From: Microlunatus flavus
GTDB lineage: Bacteria > Actinomycetota > Actinomycetes > Propionibacteriales > Propionibacteriaceae
Reading direction: 5' to 3'
DNA length: 64,000 nt
Assembly: GCF_900110855.1 (NCBI RefSeq)
Contig: NZ_FOFA01000001.1
Coordinates: 839,612-903,611 of the forward strand
The notes beneath the pieces were generated by a model. It did no database searches. It had not been told where the DNA came from and saw only the letters and a program-made list of their open reading frames with translations. The position numbers were made by a program, and so were the translations under genes. Positions 42,443-52,260 of the stretch are shown here, in pieces. Every line of letters starts with the position of its first letter. Position 1 is the stretch's first letter.

Positions 42443-43987
42443 TCAGCGCGGCTGCTGGGCCCACCAGGCGAGGAGCTCCTCGCGGGCGCGGTCGGGGCCG
42501 AGCGGGCCCTCCTCGATGCGGCGCTCGAGGAGGAAGGCGTACGCCTGCCCGACGACGCGACCGGGGCCGACGCCGAGGAGCTCCATGATCTGGTTGCCGT
42601 CGAGGTCCGGGCGCAGCGCCGACAGCTCCTCCTCCTCGGCGAGCACGGCGATGCGCTCCTCGAGGTCGTCGTAGGCCGCGGAGAGCCGCTGCGCGCGGGC
42701 GCGGTTGCGGGTCGTGCAGTCCGCGCGGGTGAGGATGTGCAGCCGCTCGAGCTGGTCGCCGGCGTCGCGGACGTAGCGGCGCACGGCCGCGTCCGTCCAG
42801 CCGCCGCCCTCGGCCTGCCCGGCCCCGTAGCCGTGGAAGCGCAGGTGGAGCGCGATGAGCTCGGAGACGGCCTTGACCACGTCGGTCGGGTAGCGCAGCG
42901 CGGTCAGCCGCTTGCGGACCAGCTTGGCGCCGACGACGTCGTGGTGGTGGAACGAGACCTTGCCGCCCGGCTCGAACTGGCGCGTCCTCGGCTTGCCGAT
43001 GTCGTGCAGCAGCGCGGCGAGCCGGTTCACGAGGTCGGGGCGCACGGGCAGGCGCGCCTCGAGCTCGATGGCCTGGTCGAGCACGGTCAGGCTGTGCTCG
43101 TAGACGTCCTTGTGCCGGTGGTGCTCGTCACGCTCGAGCTGCAGGGCGGGCAGCTCGGGGAGCACCTGCGCCGCCAGGCCGGTGCCGACGAGCAGGTCGA
43201 GCCCCGGGCGCGGCGCGTCGGCGAGCAGCAGCTTGCTCAGCTCGTCGCGCACCCGCTCCGCCGACACGATCGCGATCCGGTCGGCCATCGCCTCCATGGC
43301 GAGCACGACGTCGGGCGCGGGAACCATGCCCAGCTGGGCGGCGAACCGTGCGGCCCGCATCATCCGCAGCGGGTCGTCGCTGAACGACACCTCCGGCTCC
43401 GCCGGGGTCATGAGGATCTTGCGGGCGAGGTGGCGCAGACCGCCGTACGGGTCGACGAACCGTCGCGAGGGCAGCTCGAGGGCCATGGCGTTGACGGTGA
43501 AGTCGCGGCGCAGCAGGTCGCCCTCGACGGTGTCGCCGAACGCGACGGCGGGCTTGCGGCTGCCTGGCTCGTACGCGTCCGCGCGGAAGGTCGTGACCTC
43601 GACGACCCACGTCGTGCCGGTCTCGCGCTCGACGACCTGGCAGCCGACGGTGCCGAACTCCTTGCCGATCGTCCACACCGCCGGGGAGAAGCGGCGCAGC
43701 AGCGCCTCGACGTCGTCCGGGCGGGCCGAGGTGGTGAAGTCGAGGTCGGTGACGCCGCCGGAGCCGAGGCGCCCGAGCAGCGCGTCGCGCACGCTGCCGC
43801 CGACGAGGTAGAGCTCGTGCCCGGCACCGACGAAGAGGTCGCCGAGCCGGTCGACGACGGGGGTCAGGCGGACGAGCTCGCTCAGCGCCTCGCGCTGGGC
43901 CTCGTCGAGGGCGGGTCGGGGGTCTCCGGCCGACGGCGCAGGCTGCTGCGGCAAGGGCTGCGCGGAGGCCGGACGGGTGGTGGGCAC
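42443..43987 (-). CDS. cca: CCA tRNA nucleotidyltransferase
   Basis: 514 residues. The class II nucleotidyltransferase head LYLVGGSVRDALLG and the catalytic DLDFTT are present, then the RNA-binding region (DDPLRMMRAARFAAQLG) and a C-terminal HD domain (RLAALLHDIGKPRTR, SFHHHDVVGA). It adds or repairs the 3' CCA of tRNAs; the tRNA-Leu in this window lacks an encoded CCA. The Pro/Gln-rich first 25 residues look disordered. The start at 43987 is upstream of all conserved parts. It is divergent from the DUF6049/murJ operon, as in other actinobacteria. Confidence 0.95.
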   Translation of the reverse strand: MPTTRPASAQPLPQQPAPSAGDPRPALDEAQREALSELVRLTPVVDRLGDLFVGAGHELYLVGGSVRDALLGRLGSGGVTDLDFTTSARPDDVEALLRRFSPAVWTIGKEFGTVGCQVVERETGTTWVVEVTTFRADAYEPGSRKPAVAFGDTVEGDLLRRDFTVNAMALELPSRRFVDPYGGLRHLARKILMTPAEPEVSFSDDPLRMMRAARFAAQLGMVPAPDVVLAMEAMADRIAIVSAERVRDELSKLLLADAPRPGLDLLVGTGLAAQVLPELPALQLERDEHHRHKDVYEHSLTVLDQAIELEARLPVRPDLVNRLAALLHDIGKPRTRQFEPGGKVSFHHHDVVGAKLVRKRLTALRYPTDVVKAVSELIALHLRFHGYGAGQAEGGGWTDAAVRRYVRDAGDQLERLHILTRADCTTRNRARAQRLSAAYDDLEERIAVLAEEEELSALRPDLDGNQIMELLGVGPGRVVGQAYAFLLERRIEEGPLGPDRAREELLAWWAQQPR

Positions 43988-44103
43988 GGCGTTCCACTCT
44001 ACCGGCGCCGCGGACCCGCCCCGTGTGCCGAAGGGCCGCGACGGGTACGGCGCCGGCCTCGCGGAGACGAGGGAGAGCCAGGCGTCGCCACTAGGATGAG
44101 CCG

Positions 44104-46365
44104 ATGAGCAGGCGGGGCACGCGGGTCCGCGTGCACCCCGCGGGTGCGCGCACGGGTGGCGCCCCTCGTTCCTCGCCAGGTGCCGCGCGCGCCGCCCGGA
44201 CCCGCACCGCCGCCCTCCGGGGTGCGCTGGGGAGCCTGGTGCTGGCCCTCGCCGCCGGGGCCGCGGTCGTGCTCGGGCTGGGCGCCCACCCCGTCGCCGC
44301 GGCGGCGGCCGAACCCACCTCGCTGGCCACGATCAGCCTGACCTCGATCAAGCCCTCGCTGCCGTCGCGCGACGGCACGATCACCCTCTCGGGCAAGGTC
44401 ACCAACACCAGCAAGGACCCGATCGTGCGCCCGCAGGCTCTCCTGTGGCGCGACCAGGCGCCGATCACCGACGTCGACGGGCTGGACGCCGCGCTCGACT
44501 CGGCGTCGAACTCGCCCATCGGCAGCCGGCTCTACCAGAAGCCGGGGCAGTTCCAGGACCTCTACACCGCCGCGGAGCCCGACCTGGCGCCGGGCGCGTC
44601 CGCGACCTTCACGGTCTCCGCCGAGATGGCCGACCTGGCCCTGGCCCCCACCGACGGCGTCTACCTCGTCGGCGTCCAGGTCCTGCAGAACGGGGTGCCG
44701 GTCGCCGTCGCCCGGACCCGCGTCTTCGTGCCCGTGCTGTCGGAGGACCCGGAGCGCACCTCCCAGGTCGCCACGCTGGTCGTCCTCGACTCGCGCCCCT
44801 CCTACCTGGCCCCGGGGCTGCTCGCCGACGACCACCTCGCACGCGACGTCGCCGCCGGAGGACGGCTGCGCGCCCTGCTCGACGCCGCCGGGCGGGACCG
44901 GGCCAGCTACGCCGTCGACCCGGCCCTGGTCGCCGAGCTGGAGACGATGCGGGCGGGCTACTCCGTCCGCACCGCCGACGGCGGGACGACCCCCGGGCCG
45001 GGGCAGGCCGACGCCGCCCGCTGGCTCGCCGACCTCGCCCAGCTCCGCGCCGACCACGACGGCTACCGGCTGCTGTTCGGCTCCCCCGACGTGGCCGCCC
45101 TGGCCCACGCGCGCCGGACGCAGGTCCTCGAGGCCGCCGCGGACGCCGGGGCCCGGGTCGAGGCGACCGCCGACCTCCCGCTGCTCGTCCTGCCCTACGG
45201 CGGCGCCGCCGACGGCACCACCCTCCGCGCCGCCGCCGCCCTGCGCCCGCGCGCGGTGCTGCTCTCCGACAGCGCCACCCGCGGCGCCGGGCCGCTGCTC
45301 GAGGCCGACGGGGTCCGCGTCCTGACGTACGGGGCGGCCTCGCTCGGCGGCGGTCCGGGCCCCGACCCGAGCGACGACGCGGTGCACATCCAGCAGCGCT
45401 CGCTCGCCGCGTCGTGGGTCGAGACCACGAGCGGCGAGACCCGCGCCGCCCACGTCCGCGTCGTCCGGACCACGGCGCAGGCCACGTCCGCCGACCGGAC
45501 CGACCCGCCGTGGTCGGAGGCGACGCCGCTCGGCGAGATCCTCGAGCGCAGCCCGCAGCGCTGGTCCGGCACGCTGCGCTACCCGTCCTCCGCCGCGGAC
45601 GACGAGCTGACCGCCACCCAGCTCGCCGCCCTCGCCCGGCTCGACGACGCCGAGCGCACGTGGAGCGACCTGCTGGTGCACGGCGACGCCGCCTCGGACG
45701 CGGCCGACGCCGCCGTCGCCCGGGCCGCCAGCGGCAGCTGGCGCGGCCAGCAGCGCCGCAGCACCGCGTACCTGGCGCCCCAGCAGGCCAGCCTGGACAC
45801 CCGGCTGACGGAGCAGGTGCGCATCAGCAGCATCCGCAAGGTCTCGACCGTCGCCCAGCAGGGCGTCGAGTTCCCCATCACGGTCCGCAACGACCTGGCC
45901 CCCCAGGGCGACGGCGGTCCCGACGACCCGGCGGCGATCCGGGTCCGGCTCGACTTCGTCTCCGACAACTCCCGGCGCCTGACGGTCCGGTCGATCACCA
46001 GCGACACCATCGGGACGCTCGCCCCCGACTCCGGGTTCACGGGCAACGCCGCGGTCACCGCCCGCGCCAACGGAACCGTGCCGGTCGTGGCGCAGCTCTA
46101 CACCGAGTCCGGGCGCAAGGTCGGGCGCCCGGTGCCGATCGAGGTGCAGGTCACCCAGAACGGGACCACCGGCTGGGCCATCGCCGTCGTCGCCGGGCTC
46201 GTGCTCGTCGGCTCCACCACCTGGCGCATCCGGCAGGTCCAGCGCGAGCGCGCCCGTCAGGCGGCCGACGCCGCCGGCGGCGGCGCCCCCGCCACCGGCG
46301 CGCTGGGCTCGGTGCCGTCGAGCGAGCTCGGCACCCGCCACGACGACGCGTCGGTGGGCAGCTGA
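44104..46365 (+). CDS. DUF6049 family secreted, membrane-anchored protein
   Basis: 753 residues. A basic N-terminus and signal (LVLALAAGAAVVLGLGAHPVAAAAAE) are followed by a large external region. Its first part, LTSIKPSLPSRDGTITLSGKVTNTS, is an Ig-like domain, and a middle region (VVLDSRPSYLAPGLLADDHLARDV) is typical of DUF6049. A C-terminal membrane helix (GWAIAVVAGLVLVGSTTWRI, about 703-722) leads to a short cytoplasmic tail. The gene always precedes murJ in actinobacteria (Rv3909 in M. tuberculosis). The function is unknown but presumably supports wall synthesis. Its stop overlaps the murJ start (TGATG). Confidence 0.9.
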   Translation: MSRRGTRVRVHPAGARTGGAPRSSPGAARAARTRTAALRGALGSLVLALAAGAAVVLGLGAHPVAAAAAEPTSLATISLTSIKPSLPSRDGTITLSGKVTNTSKDPIVRPQALLWRDQAPITDVDGLDAALDSASNSPIGSRLYQKPGQFQDLYTAAEPDLAPGASATFTVSAEMADLALAPTDGVYLVGVQVLQNGVPVAVARTRVFVPVLSEDPERTSQVATLVVLDSRPSYLAPGLLADDHLARDVAAGGRLRALLDAAGRDRASYAVDPALVAELETMRAGYSVRTADGGTTPGPGQADAARWLADLAQLRADHDGYRLLFGSPDVAALAHARRTQVLEAAADAGARVEATADLPLLVLPYGGAADGTTLRAAAALRPRAVLLSDSATRGAGPLLEADGVRVLTYGAASLGGGPGPDPSDDAVHIQQRSLAASWVETTSGETRAAHVRVVRTTAQATSADRTDPPWSEATPLGEILERSPQRWSGTLRYPSSAADDELTATQLAALARLDDAERTWSDLLVHGDAASDAADAAVARAASGSWRGQQRRSTAYLAPQQASLDTRLTEQVRISSIRKVSTVAQQGVEFPITVRNDLAPQGDGGPDDPAAIRVRLDFVSDNSRRLTVRSITSDTIGTLAPDSGFTGNAAVTARANGTVPVVAQLYTESGRKVGRPVPIEVQVTQNGTTGWAIAVVAGLVLVGSTTWRIRQVQRERARQAADAAGGGAPATGALGSVPSSELGTRHDDASVGS

Positions 46366-49300
46366 TGAGCCAGGACACCCGGGTCGGGCCGGACGCCTCG
46401 GCGAAGGTCGAGGAGGCGGGCGCGACCCGGCGGCTCGTGTCGGCCGGCGCGGTGATGGCCGCGGGCACGGCGCTGTCGCGCGTGCTGGGCTTCGTCCGCC
46501 TGATCGTGCTCGTCTACCTCTTCGGCAACGCGACGCGGCAGGCCGACATGTTCGCCATCGCGAACACGCTGCCCAACTCGATGTACATCCTGCTGGCCGG
46601 CGGCGTCCTCAACACCGTGCTCGTGCCCCAGCTCGTCCGGGCCGTGCGCCGTGACGCCGACGGCGGCGAGGCGTACACGAACCGCGTCATGACCATCGGC
46701 CTGCTCGGGCTCGGCCTGGTGACCGTGGCCCTGACCCTCGCGGTCCCGCTCGTCGTCGCCCTCTACTCCGGTCCCGGCTGGAAGGCGCCCGGCCTCGACG
46801 CCCAGTACGCCTCGATGACGGCCCTCGCCTACTGGTGCATGCCGCAGGTCTTCTTCTACGGCGTCCACGTCCTGGCGGGGCAGGTGCTCAACGCCCGGGA
46901 CCGGTTCGGCCCGATGATGTGGGCGCCGATCGCCAACAACGTCGTCTCCGTCGCGGTCCTCGGGCTCTTCGCCGTCGTGTTCGGCCGCACCGACACGGGC
47001 GCGGCCTTCACGACGAGCCAGGAGGTCGTCCTCGGCCTCGGCGCGACCCTGGGCATCGCCGTCCAGGCCGTCGTGCTCGTGCCGTTCCTGCGCTCGGCGG
47101 GCTACCGGTTCCGGCCGCGGCTCGACCTCAAGGGCACGGGCCTGGGCCACACGTTCCGGCTCGCGCGCTGGACGCTCGGCTTCGTCGCCGTCACCCAGCT
47201 CGCGCTCGTCGTGGTGAACCGCCTCGCCACCGAGGCGACCGTGTCCGGGCGCGGCGCCGGGCTCACCGCCTACGCCAACGCGTACGCCGTCTGGATCCTG
47301 CCGCACTCCCTGGTCACCGTCTCGCTGGCGACCGCCATGCTGCCGTCGGCCTCGCGGCTCGGCGCGGCCGGCGACCTGCGCGGGGTGGCCGCCGAGACGA
47401 CGCGCACCATCCGGCTGGCGGTGACGGTCCTGCTCCCGGTCGCGGTCGGGTTCGTCGCGCTGGGGCTGCCCGCCGCGCAGCTCGCGTTCGGCTTCGGCCG
47501 CGGCGGCCGGGACGCGTCGTTCGTCGGCTGGACGCTGATGGCGCTGGCCCTCGGGCTGGTCCCGTTCACGGTCCAGTACGTCGTGCTGCGGGCCTTCTAC
47601 GCCCTCGAGGACACCCGGACCACGTTCTTCCTGCAGCTCGTCATCGCGGCGGTGAACGTCGTCGCCGCGGTCGGCCTGATCGCGCTCGTGCAGGACGAGG
47701 ACTGGGTGGCCCCCGTCCTCGGGCTGGCCTACTCGCTCGCGTACGTGGTGGGCGCGCTGGTCTCGTTCCGCCGGCTGCGGCGCACGCTGCCCGACCTGGA
47801 GGGCCACTCCCTGGTCGCGCTCTGCGTCCGGCTGCTCGCCGCGGCGCTGCCCGCGGCGGCGCTGGCGTGGGTCGTGTGCTGGGCGGTGACGAGCCGGCTG
47901 GGGTCCCGGCCGGCGCTGTTCCTGGCGCTCGTGCTGGCCGGGGTCGTCGCCGTGGGGGTCTTCCTCGTCCTCGCCCGGCTGCTGCGCGTCAGCGAGGTCA
48001 CCCAGCTCACCCGGGTGCTGCGCCGCCGCGGCGGTTCTCCGGCGACGGACCTGACGGGGTCGGAGCCGACCGGCCCCGTCGCCGAGGAGGAGGTCGACAC
48101 CGAGGTGCGCGGCCGGCGCGACCCGGTCCAGACCGAGGCCGAGGCGGCGACCGCGTCGGCGGCCACCGGCAGTTCGGAGGAGAACGGCGATTCGGCCACC
48201 CTCGTACGGCCCGGTGCCCCTAGCATCGGGGCACCACCCACCACCCCTGCCGCAGCTCTCGATCGGGGCGACGAGAGCGCGGCCTCCGGCCGGTCCGAGG
48301 ACGATGGAATGACGCAGACGGCGATCGCCCCGCTCCGTGCCGACGAGGAGCTCCGTACCGATGAGGACGCATCCTCCGAGGTCGCACCGGACGAATTCCT
48401 CCACGTGCCGACCGCGGCCGCACTGCCCACCGGGACGGTGCTGGCCGCCCGCTACCGGCTCGAGGAGCTGATCGCGGACTCGCGGCCCTCGGTGACCTGG
48501 CGGGCCTTCGACGAGGTCCTCTCGCGCTCCGTGCTCGTGCACGTGCTGGCCCCCGGCGACCCCGACGAGCCGGAGCTGATGGCCGCGGCCCGCCGTGCCT
48601 CGGTGGCCACCGACTCGCGCTTCCTGCGCGTGCTCGACGCCGTCAGCGGCGGCGAGGCCGGGGTCGGCTCGTACATCGTCTGCGAGTACGCCACGGGCCA
48701 GTCGCTCGAGGTGCTGCTCAGCCAGGCCCCGCTGTCCGGGCTCGAGGCGGCCTGGGTGGTCCGCGAGGTCGCCGACGCGCTGTCCGGCGTGCACGGCCTC
48801 GGGCTGCACCACCGCCGGGTCAACCCCGAGAACGTCATCGTCACCCCGTCGGGGAACGTCAAGATCGTCGGCCTGCTCATCGACGCGGTCCTGCGGCCGA
48901 ACCGCAGCACCAGCGTCCCCGGCGCCGACACCGGCGAGCTGGTCGACGTGGCCGACCTCGGACGCCTCCTGTACGCGGCCCTGGTGTCGCGCTGGCCGGG
49001 CGGACCGGCGTACAGCCTGCCCGCGGCTCCGCGGCTCGGCCGGCGCTGGATGACGCCGCGCCAGGTCCGCGCCGGTGTGTCCCCCGCCCTCGACAACGTC
49101 TGCGACCAGGTGCTCGGTGACCCGCCCCGCCACCACGCGCCGCAGATCACCACGGCCCACCAGCTCGTGCAGGCGCTGACCAAGGTGCTCGGCACGGCCG
49201 ACGCCTCGGGCGACCTCGAACGCCGCCTGCACCAGCCCATCCCCGTCGTCCACCACGGCCCCCGCCGCGTGCCGAGCGCCGCCGCGGACCCCGACACCGG

Positions 49301-50174
49301 GGCTCCGCCGGTCAGCGCCCTGCTCGACCAGCCGACCGAGGAGATGACGGCGATCCGCCCGGCCCGTCCGGGCACGCCCGCCGCACCGGCCCACACCCGC
49401 CGCCCCGCCGCCGAGGCCCCCGTCAGCCGCCCGCGATCGGTCCCGCTGGCCGCGTCCGGCGCCGCCGGCGTGACGCAGGCCGTCACCACCCCCGTCCGCC
49501 CGACCGCCGCGCAGGCGCGTCCTGCCGCGCCGGCGCACCCGCGACGCTGGGTCGCCGTGCTGCTCGCGCTGTGCCTCGTGCTCGTCGTCGCCGGAACCGT
49601 CTCGGCGCAGGTCCTCAGCCGACGCCTCGCCGGGTCCGCCGCCCCCGCCCCCTCCGCCGCCGCGCCGACGACGTCCTCGCCGACCCCGACCGGTACGCCG
49701 TCCGGGCAGGTCGTGCGCGTGGTGTCCGCCCGCGACTTCGACCCGCAGGGCGACACCCGCGAGGAGAACCGCGACGAGGTCCCGCTGGCCGTCGACGGCA
49801 AGGACAGCACCCGCTGGACGACGGTCACCTACAAGGGCAACCCCCGCCTCGGCGGGATCAAGCGGGGCGTCGGGCTCGTGCTCGACCTCGGCGAGGCGCA
49901 GCAGGTGGGCTCGGTCCGGCTGCGGCTGAGCGGCGACGGCACCGACGTCGAGCTGCGCGTCCCGGCCGACGACCCCGCCCGCACCACCACGCCGCCGATG
50001 GGCTCGGACAAGTCCTGGCGCAAGGTCGCCTCCCGCTCGGACGCGGGTTCCTCGGCGACCCTGACCCCGGACCAGCCCGTCACCACCCGGTTCGTGCTGG
50101 TGTACCTCACCTCGCTGCCGAGGGAGGGGAGCGGCTACCGGGGCGGCATCTACGAGGCCGAGGTGCGTTCTTGA
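46365..50174 (+). CDS. murJ: MurJ lipid II flippase fused to a pseudokinase and an external domain
   Basis: 1269 residues in one open frame. Residues 1-540 are the MurJ/MviN flippase with fourteen predicted helices, which moves lipid II outward. A disordered acidic linker (about 545-680) follows. Residues about 690-960 are a kinase-like domain without catalysis: no VAIK lysine (LSRSVLVHVLA), HRD is HRR (LHHRRVNPENVIV), and DFG is absent. Then a Pro/Ala linker, one helix (WVAVLLALCLVLVVAGTVSAQVL) and a C-terminal external beta-sandwich, discoidin-like (VDGKDSTRWTT). This matches Rv3910, whose pseudokinase is phosphorylated by PknB and bound by FhaA. An internal ATG at 48309 with GAGG 8 bp upstream could also start a separate pseudokinase protein. 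Confidence 0.93.
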   Translation: MSQDTRVGPDASAKVEEAGATRRLVSAGAVMAAGTALSRVLGFVRLIVLVYLFGNATRQADMFAIANTLPNSMYILLAGGVLNTVLVPQLVRAVRRDADGGEAYTNRVMTIGLLGLGLVTVALTLAVPLVVALYSGPGWKAPGLDAQYASMTALAYWCMPQVFFYGVHVLAGQVLNARDRFGPMMWAPIANNVVSVAVLGLFAVVFGRTDTGAAFTTSQEVVLGLGATLGIAVQAVVLVPFLRSAGYRFRPRLDLKGTGLGHTFRLARWTLGFVAVTQLALVVVNRLATEATVSGRGAGLTAYANAYAVWILPHSLVTVSLATAMLPSASRLGAAGDLRGVAAETTRTIRLAVTVLLPVAVGFVALGLPAAQLAFGFGRGGRDASFVGWTLMALALGLVPFTVQYVVLRAFYALEDTRTTFFLQLVIAAVNVVAAVGLIALVQDEDWVAPVLGLAYSLAYVVGALVSFRRLRRTLPDLEGHSLVALCVRLLAAALPAAALAWVVCWAVTSRLGSRPALFLALVLAGVVAVGVFLVLARLLRVSEVTQLTRVLRRRGGSPATDLTGSEPTGPVAEEEVDTEVRGRRDPVQTEAEAATASAATGSSEENGDSATLVRPGAPSIGAPPTTPAAALDRGDESAASGRSEDDGMTQTAIAPLRADEELRTDEDASSEVAPDEFLHVPTAAALPTGTVLAARYRLEELIADSRPSVTWRAFDEVLSRSVLVHVLAPGDPDEPELMAAARRASVATDSRFLRVLDAVSGGEAGVGSYIVCEYATGQSLEVLLSQAPLSGLEAAWVVREVADALSGVHGLGLHHRRVNPENVIVTPSGNVKIVGLLIDAVLRPNRSTSVPGADTGELVDVADLGRLLYAALVSRWPGGPAYSLPAAPRLGRRWMTPRQVRAGVSPALDNVCDQVLGDPPRHHAPQITTAHQLVQALTKVLGTADASGDLERRLHQPIPVVHHGPRRVPSAAADPDTGAPPVSALLDQPTEEMTAIRPARPGTPAAPAHTRRPAAEAPVSRPRSVPLAASGAAGVTQAVTTPVRPTAAQARPAAPAHPRRWVAVLLALCLVLVVAGTVSAQVLSRRLAGSAAPAPSAAAPTTSSPTPTGTPSGQVVRVVSARDFDPQGDTREENRDEVPLAVDGKDSTRWTTVTYKGNPRLGGIKRGVGLVLDLGEAQQVGSVRLRLSGDGTDVELRVPADDPARTTTPPMGSDKSWRKVASRSDAGSSATLTPDQPVTTRFVLVYLTSLPREGSGYRGGIYEAEVRS

Positions 50175-50929
50175 GCGGTGGGGTGACCGAGGGCCAGGCC
50201 CCGCACCCGACCCCCGGCGCCGCGGCCACCGCGACGGACGACCCCGCGCCGGGCAGCCCGGGGCCGGGAGGCCCTGGGACCGACGACCGCGAGCCAGGCG
50301 GCCGCGGTTCTCGCGGCGCCGACCCGAGCAGCCCCGAGCCAGGCAGCCCCGGCCCCAGTGACGCCGAGCTGCTGCGCGCGCACGTCGAGGGCGACCCGCA
50401 GGCGTTCAGCACCCTCGTCCGCCGCCACCAGGACCGCCTCTGGGCCGTCGCGCTGCGCGTCATGGGCGGCCCCGACGACGCCGCCGACGCCCTGCAAGAC
50501 GCGTACGTCGCCGCCTTCCGCCGGGCCGGCACCTTCCGCGGCGACGCGCAGGTCACCACCTGGCTCCACCGCGTCGTCGTCAACGCATGCCTCGACCGGC
50601 TGCGCCGCGCCAAGGTGCGCGCCGCCGACCCCCTCCCCGAGGACCTCGACCGGGCCGAGCTCCTCGGCCGGGAGCCCGAACGGGACCCGCTCGAGGAGCA
50701 GGAGCGTCAGGACGCCGTCGCCGACGCCCTGCAGACGCTGAACCCGGACCAGCGCGCCGCCCTCGTCCTCGTCGACATGCAGGGCTACTCCGTCGACGAG
50801 GCCGCGCGCATCCTCGGCTGCGCCCCCGGGACGGTCAAGAGCCGCTGCGCCCGCGGGCGCGCCCGGCTCGTGCCGCTGCTCACCCACCTGCGCGACCCGC
50901 CCGACGAGCGCCAGGGGGCCCCGCCGTGA
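50171..50929 (+). CDS. sigM: ECF sigma factor SigM
   Basis: 252 residues if TTG 50171 is used (GAGGTG 6 bp upstream, overlap TTGA with the murJ stop); GTG 50183 is an alternative. The first 60 residues are a Pro/Gly/Asp-rich disordered extension. Region 2 (ALRVMGGPDDAADALQDAYVAAFRRAGTFRGDAQVTTWLHRVVVNACLDRLR) and region 4 (LQTLNPDQRAALVLVDMQGYSVDEAARILGCAPGTVKSRCARGRARL) are complete. Position between murJ and an anti-sigma gene equals sigM (Rv3911). SigM responds to envelope or redox stress in other actinobacteria. Confidence 0.92.
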   Translation: MSGGVTEGQAPHPTPGAAATATDDPAPGSPGPGGPGTDDREPGGRGSRGADPSSPEPGSPGPSDAELLRAHVEGDPQAFSTLVRRHQDRLWAVALRVMGGPDDAADALQDAYVAAFRRAGTFRGDAQVTTWLHRVVVNACLDRLRRAKVRAADPLPEDLDRAELLGREPERDPLEEQERQDAVADALQTLNPDQRAALVLVDMQGYSVDEAARILGCAPGTVKSRCARGRARLVPLLTHLRDPPDERQGAPP

Positions 50930-51197
50930 GCCGCACCGGCCGCGGGGCCGGGGCCGGGCACCCGGCTGCGCCCGTGGGCCGCGACCCCGGGCCTGGCCAT
51001 ACTGGCGGCGCGCCGGGACGTCCCCCGTCCGCGTCGCGGGTCGGACGGAACCGAACCGCGCGCTCCGGCGTCGAACCAGTGGCGACCCCCGTCGCCGAGC
51101 CCGGCCGCACCCGCGGCGAGCAGACCGAGCACCAGACCGAGCACCCCGGCACCACCACTCCCCCACTCCCCCTCGAGCACCCGGCAAGGACCCGACC

Positions 51198-51956
51198 GTG
51201 ACCGACCACCCGTCCCGCGACACGCTCGCGGACGCCGCCGAAGGGCTCCTCGAGCCCGCGGAGGCGGCGACGGTCGACGCGCACGTCGCGGGGTGCGCCG
51301 ACTGCCGGGCGGAGCTGGCCGCCTTCTCCGAGGTGAGCACCGTGCTGGCCGCGGCCCCCTCGCCGACCATGCCCGCCGACGTCGCCGCCCGCCTGGCCGC
51401 GGTGCTGGCCACCGAGCAGGCCGCCCGCGAGGTGTCGGCGGTGCTGCACGCCGTGCCCGGCTCCGGGCCCGACGCCCCGCCCGTCCCGCGCCACCCGTAC
51501 GGCACCCGCCGCCGCCTGCACCCCAGCCTCGGCCACCGCTTCGGCGAGGACCTGCGCACCGTCTCCCCCGGCCGCCGGTGGGCGGTCCCCGTGCTCGCCG
51601 CGGCCGCCGCGGCCCTCGTCCTCGGCTTCGTCGCGTACGTCGCCAGCGCCACCCTCGGCCTGAACGAGCCCCCAGCCGTCTCCATCTCCACGGCCCCGGG
51701 CCGGCTGCCGGGCGAGGCCGCGACGCTGCGCCAGCGCACCGACATCGACCCGCACCGCTTCTCCCAGGCCTGGTGGTGCGCCCGGCGCGCCACCGATGGC
51801 GACGGCCGCATCGTCGGGCTCGCCACCACCCGCGTCGACGACCAGCCGGCCGTGCTGGTCTACGTCCGTACGAGCGACGGCCTGGGCGTCCGCGTGGTCA
51901 CCGGCTGCGAGACGACGACACCCGCGGCGACCCCCTGGGTCCGCATCGGCGACTGA
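51198..51956 (+). CDS. Anti-sigma factor for SigM, zinc-finger membrane type
   Basis: 252 residues from GTG 51198 (AAGGA upstream). The N-terminal ZAS-type motif H-x3-C-x2-C is seen in DAHVAGCADCRAEL (about residues 28-41), the sigma-binding part. One membrane helix (WAVPVLAAAAAALVLGFVAYVAS, about 128-150) is followed by an external domain of 100 residues with two cysteines. It probably holds SigM at the membrane until a signal arrives. It corresponds to RsmA in actinobacterial sigM loci. A 268-bp gap separates it from sigM, wider than usual for such pairs. Confidence 0.88.
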   Translation: MTDHPSRDTLADAAEGLLEPAEAATVDAHVAGCADCRAELAAFSEVSTVLAAAPSPTMPADVAARLAAVLATEQAAREVSAVLHAVPGSGPDAPPVPRHPYGTRRRLHPSLGHRFGEDLRTVSPGRRWAVPVLAAAAAALVLGFVAYVASATLGLNEPPAVSISTAPGRLPGEAATLRQRTDIDPHRFSQAWWCARRATDGDGRIVGLATTRVDDQPAVLVYVRTSDGLGVRVVTGCETTTPAATPWVRIGD

Positions 51957-52260
51957 GCTCGGCCCGCGGACCGCGTCCCCCGACCGCCCGCCGGCTGGGG
52001 TCCCTCGCGCCTCAGGTTTCTCACCCCGGGATCTCGCCACGTTCACGTGAAGCTCCGATGCTTCACCCAGCAGATCTGCTGCGGGGAGCAGGAGTTCCCT
52101 GCGGATACGGGGGGTGGTCCGCGAACGTTGCTCGGCCGCGCCGGCCGGCGGGGAATAGCGGTCCTGCCCCGCGGCGTTCTGGTGGTCCACGGCGAGCACC
52201 CGGCCTAGGGTTGGGCCCGTCGACCGGCAGGCAGCACGCAGACAGCGAGGAACAGGCGAA
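51957..52260. other. 304-bp intergenic region upstream of trxB
   Basis: Holds the second palindromic element (52036-52103) and must hold the trxB promoter. No gene is supported on either strand. Confidence 0.6.
52036..52103. repeat. Palindromic element, copy 2 (inverted relative to copy 1)
   Basis: GAAGCTCC (52049) to GGAGTTC (52097) around CAGCAGATCTGCTG, with the flank GTTCACGTGAAGC at 52041-52053. Its reverse complement aligns with 42319-42387 over about 65 bp with few differences, including the CACGTG flank and a downstream AAACCTG. The flank matches 11 of 14 bases of parS. Confidence 0.75.
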
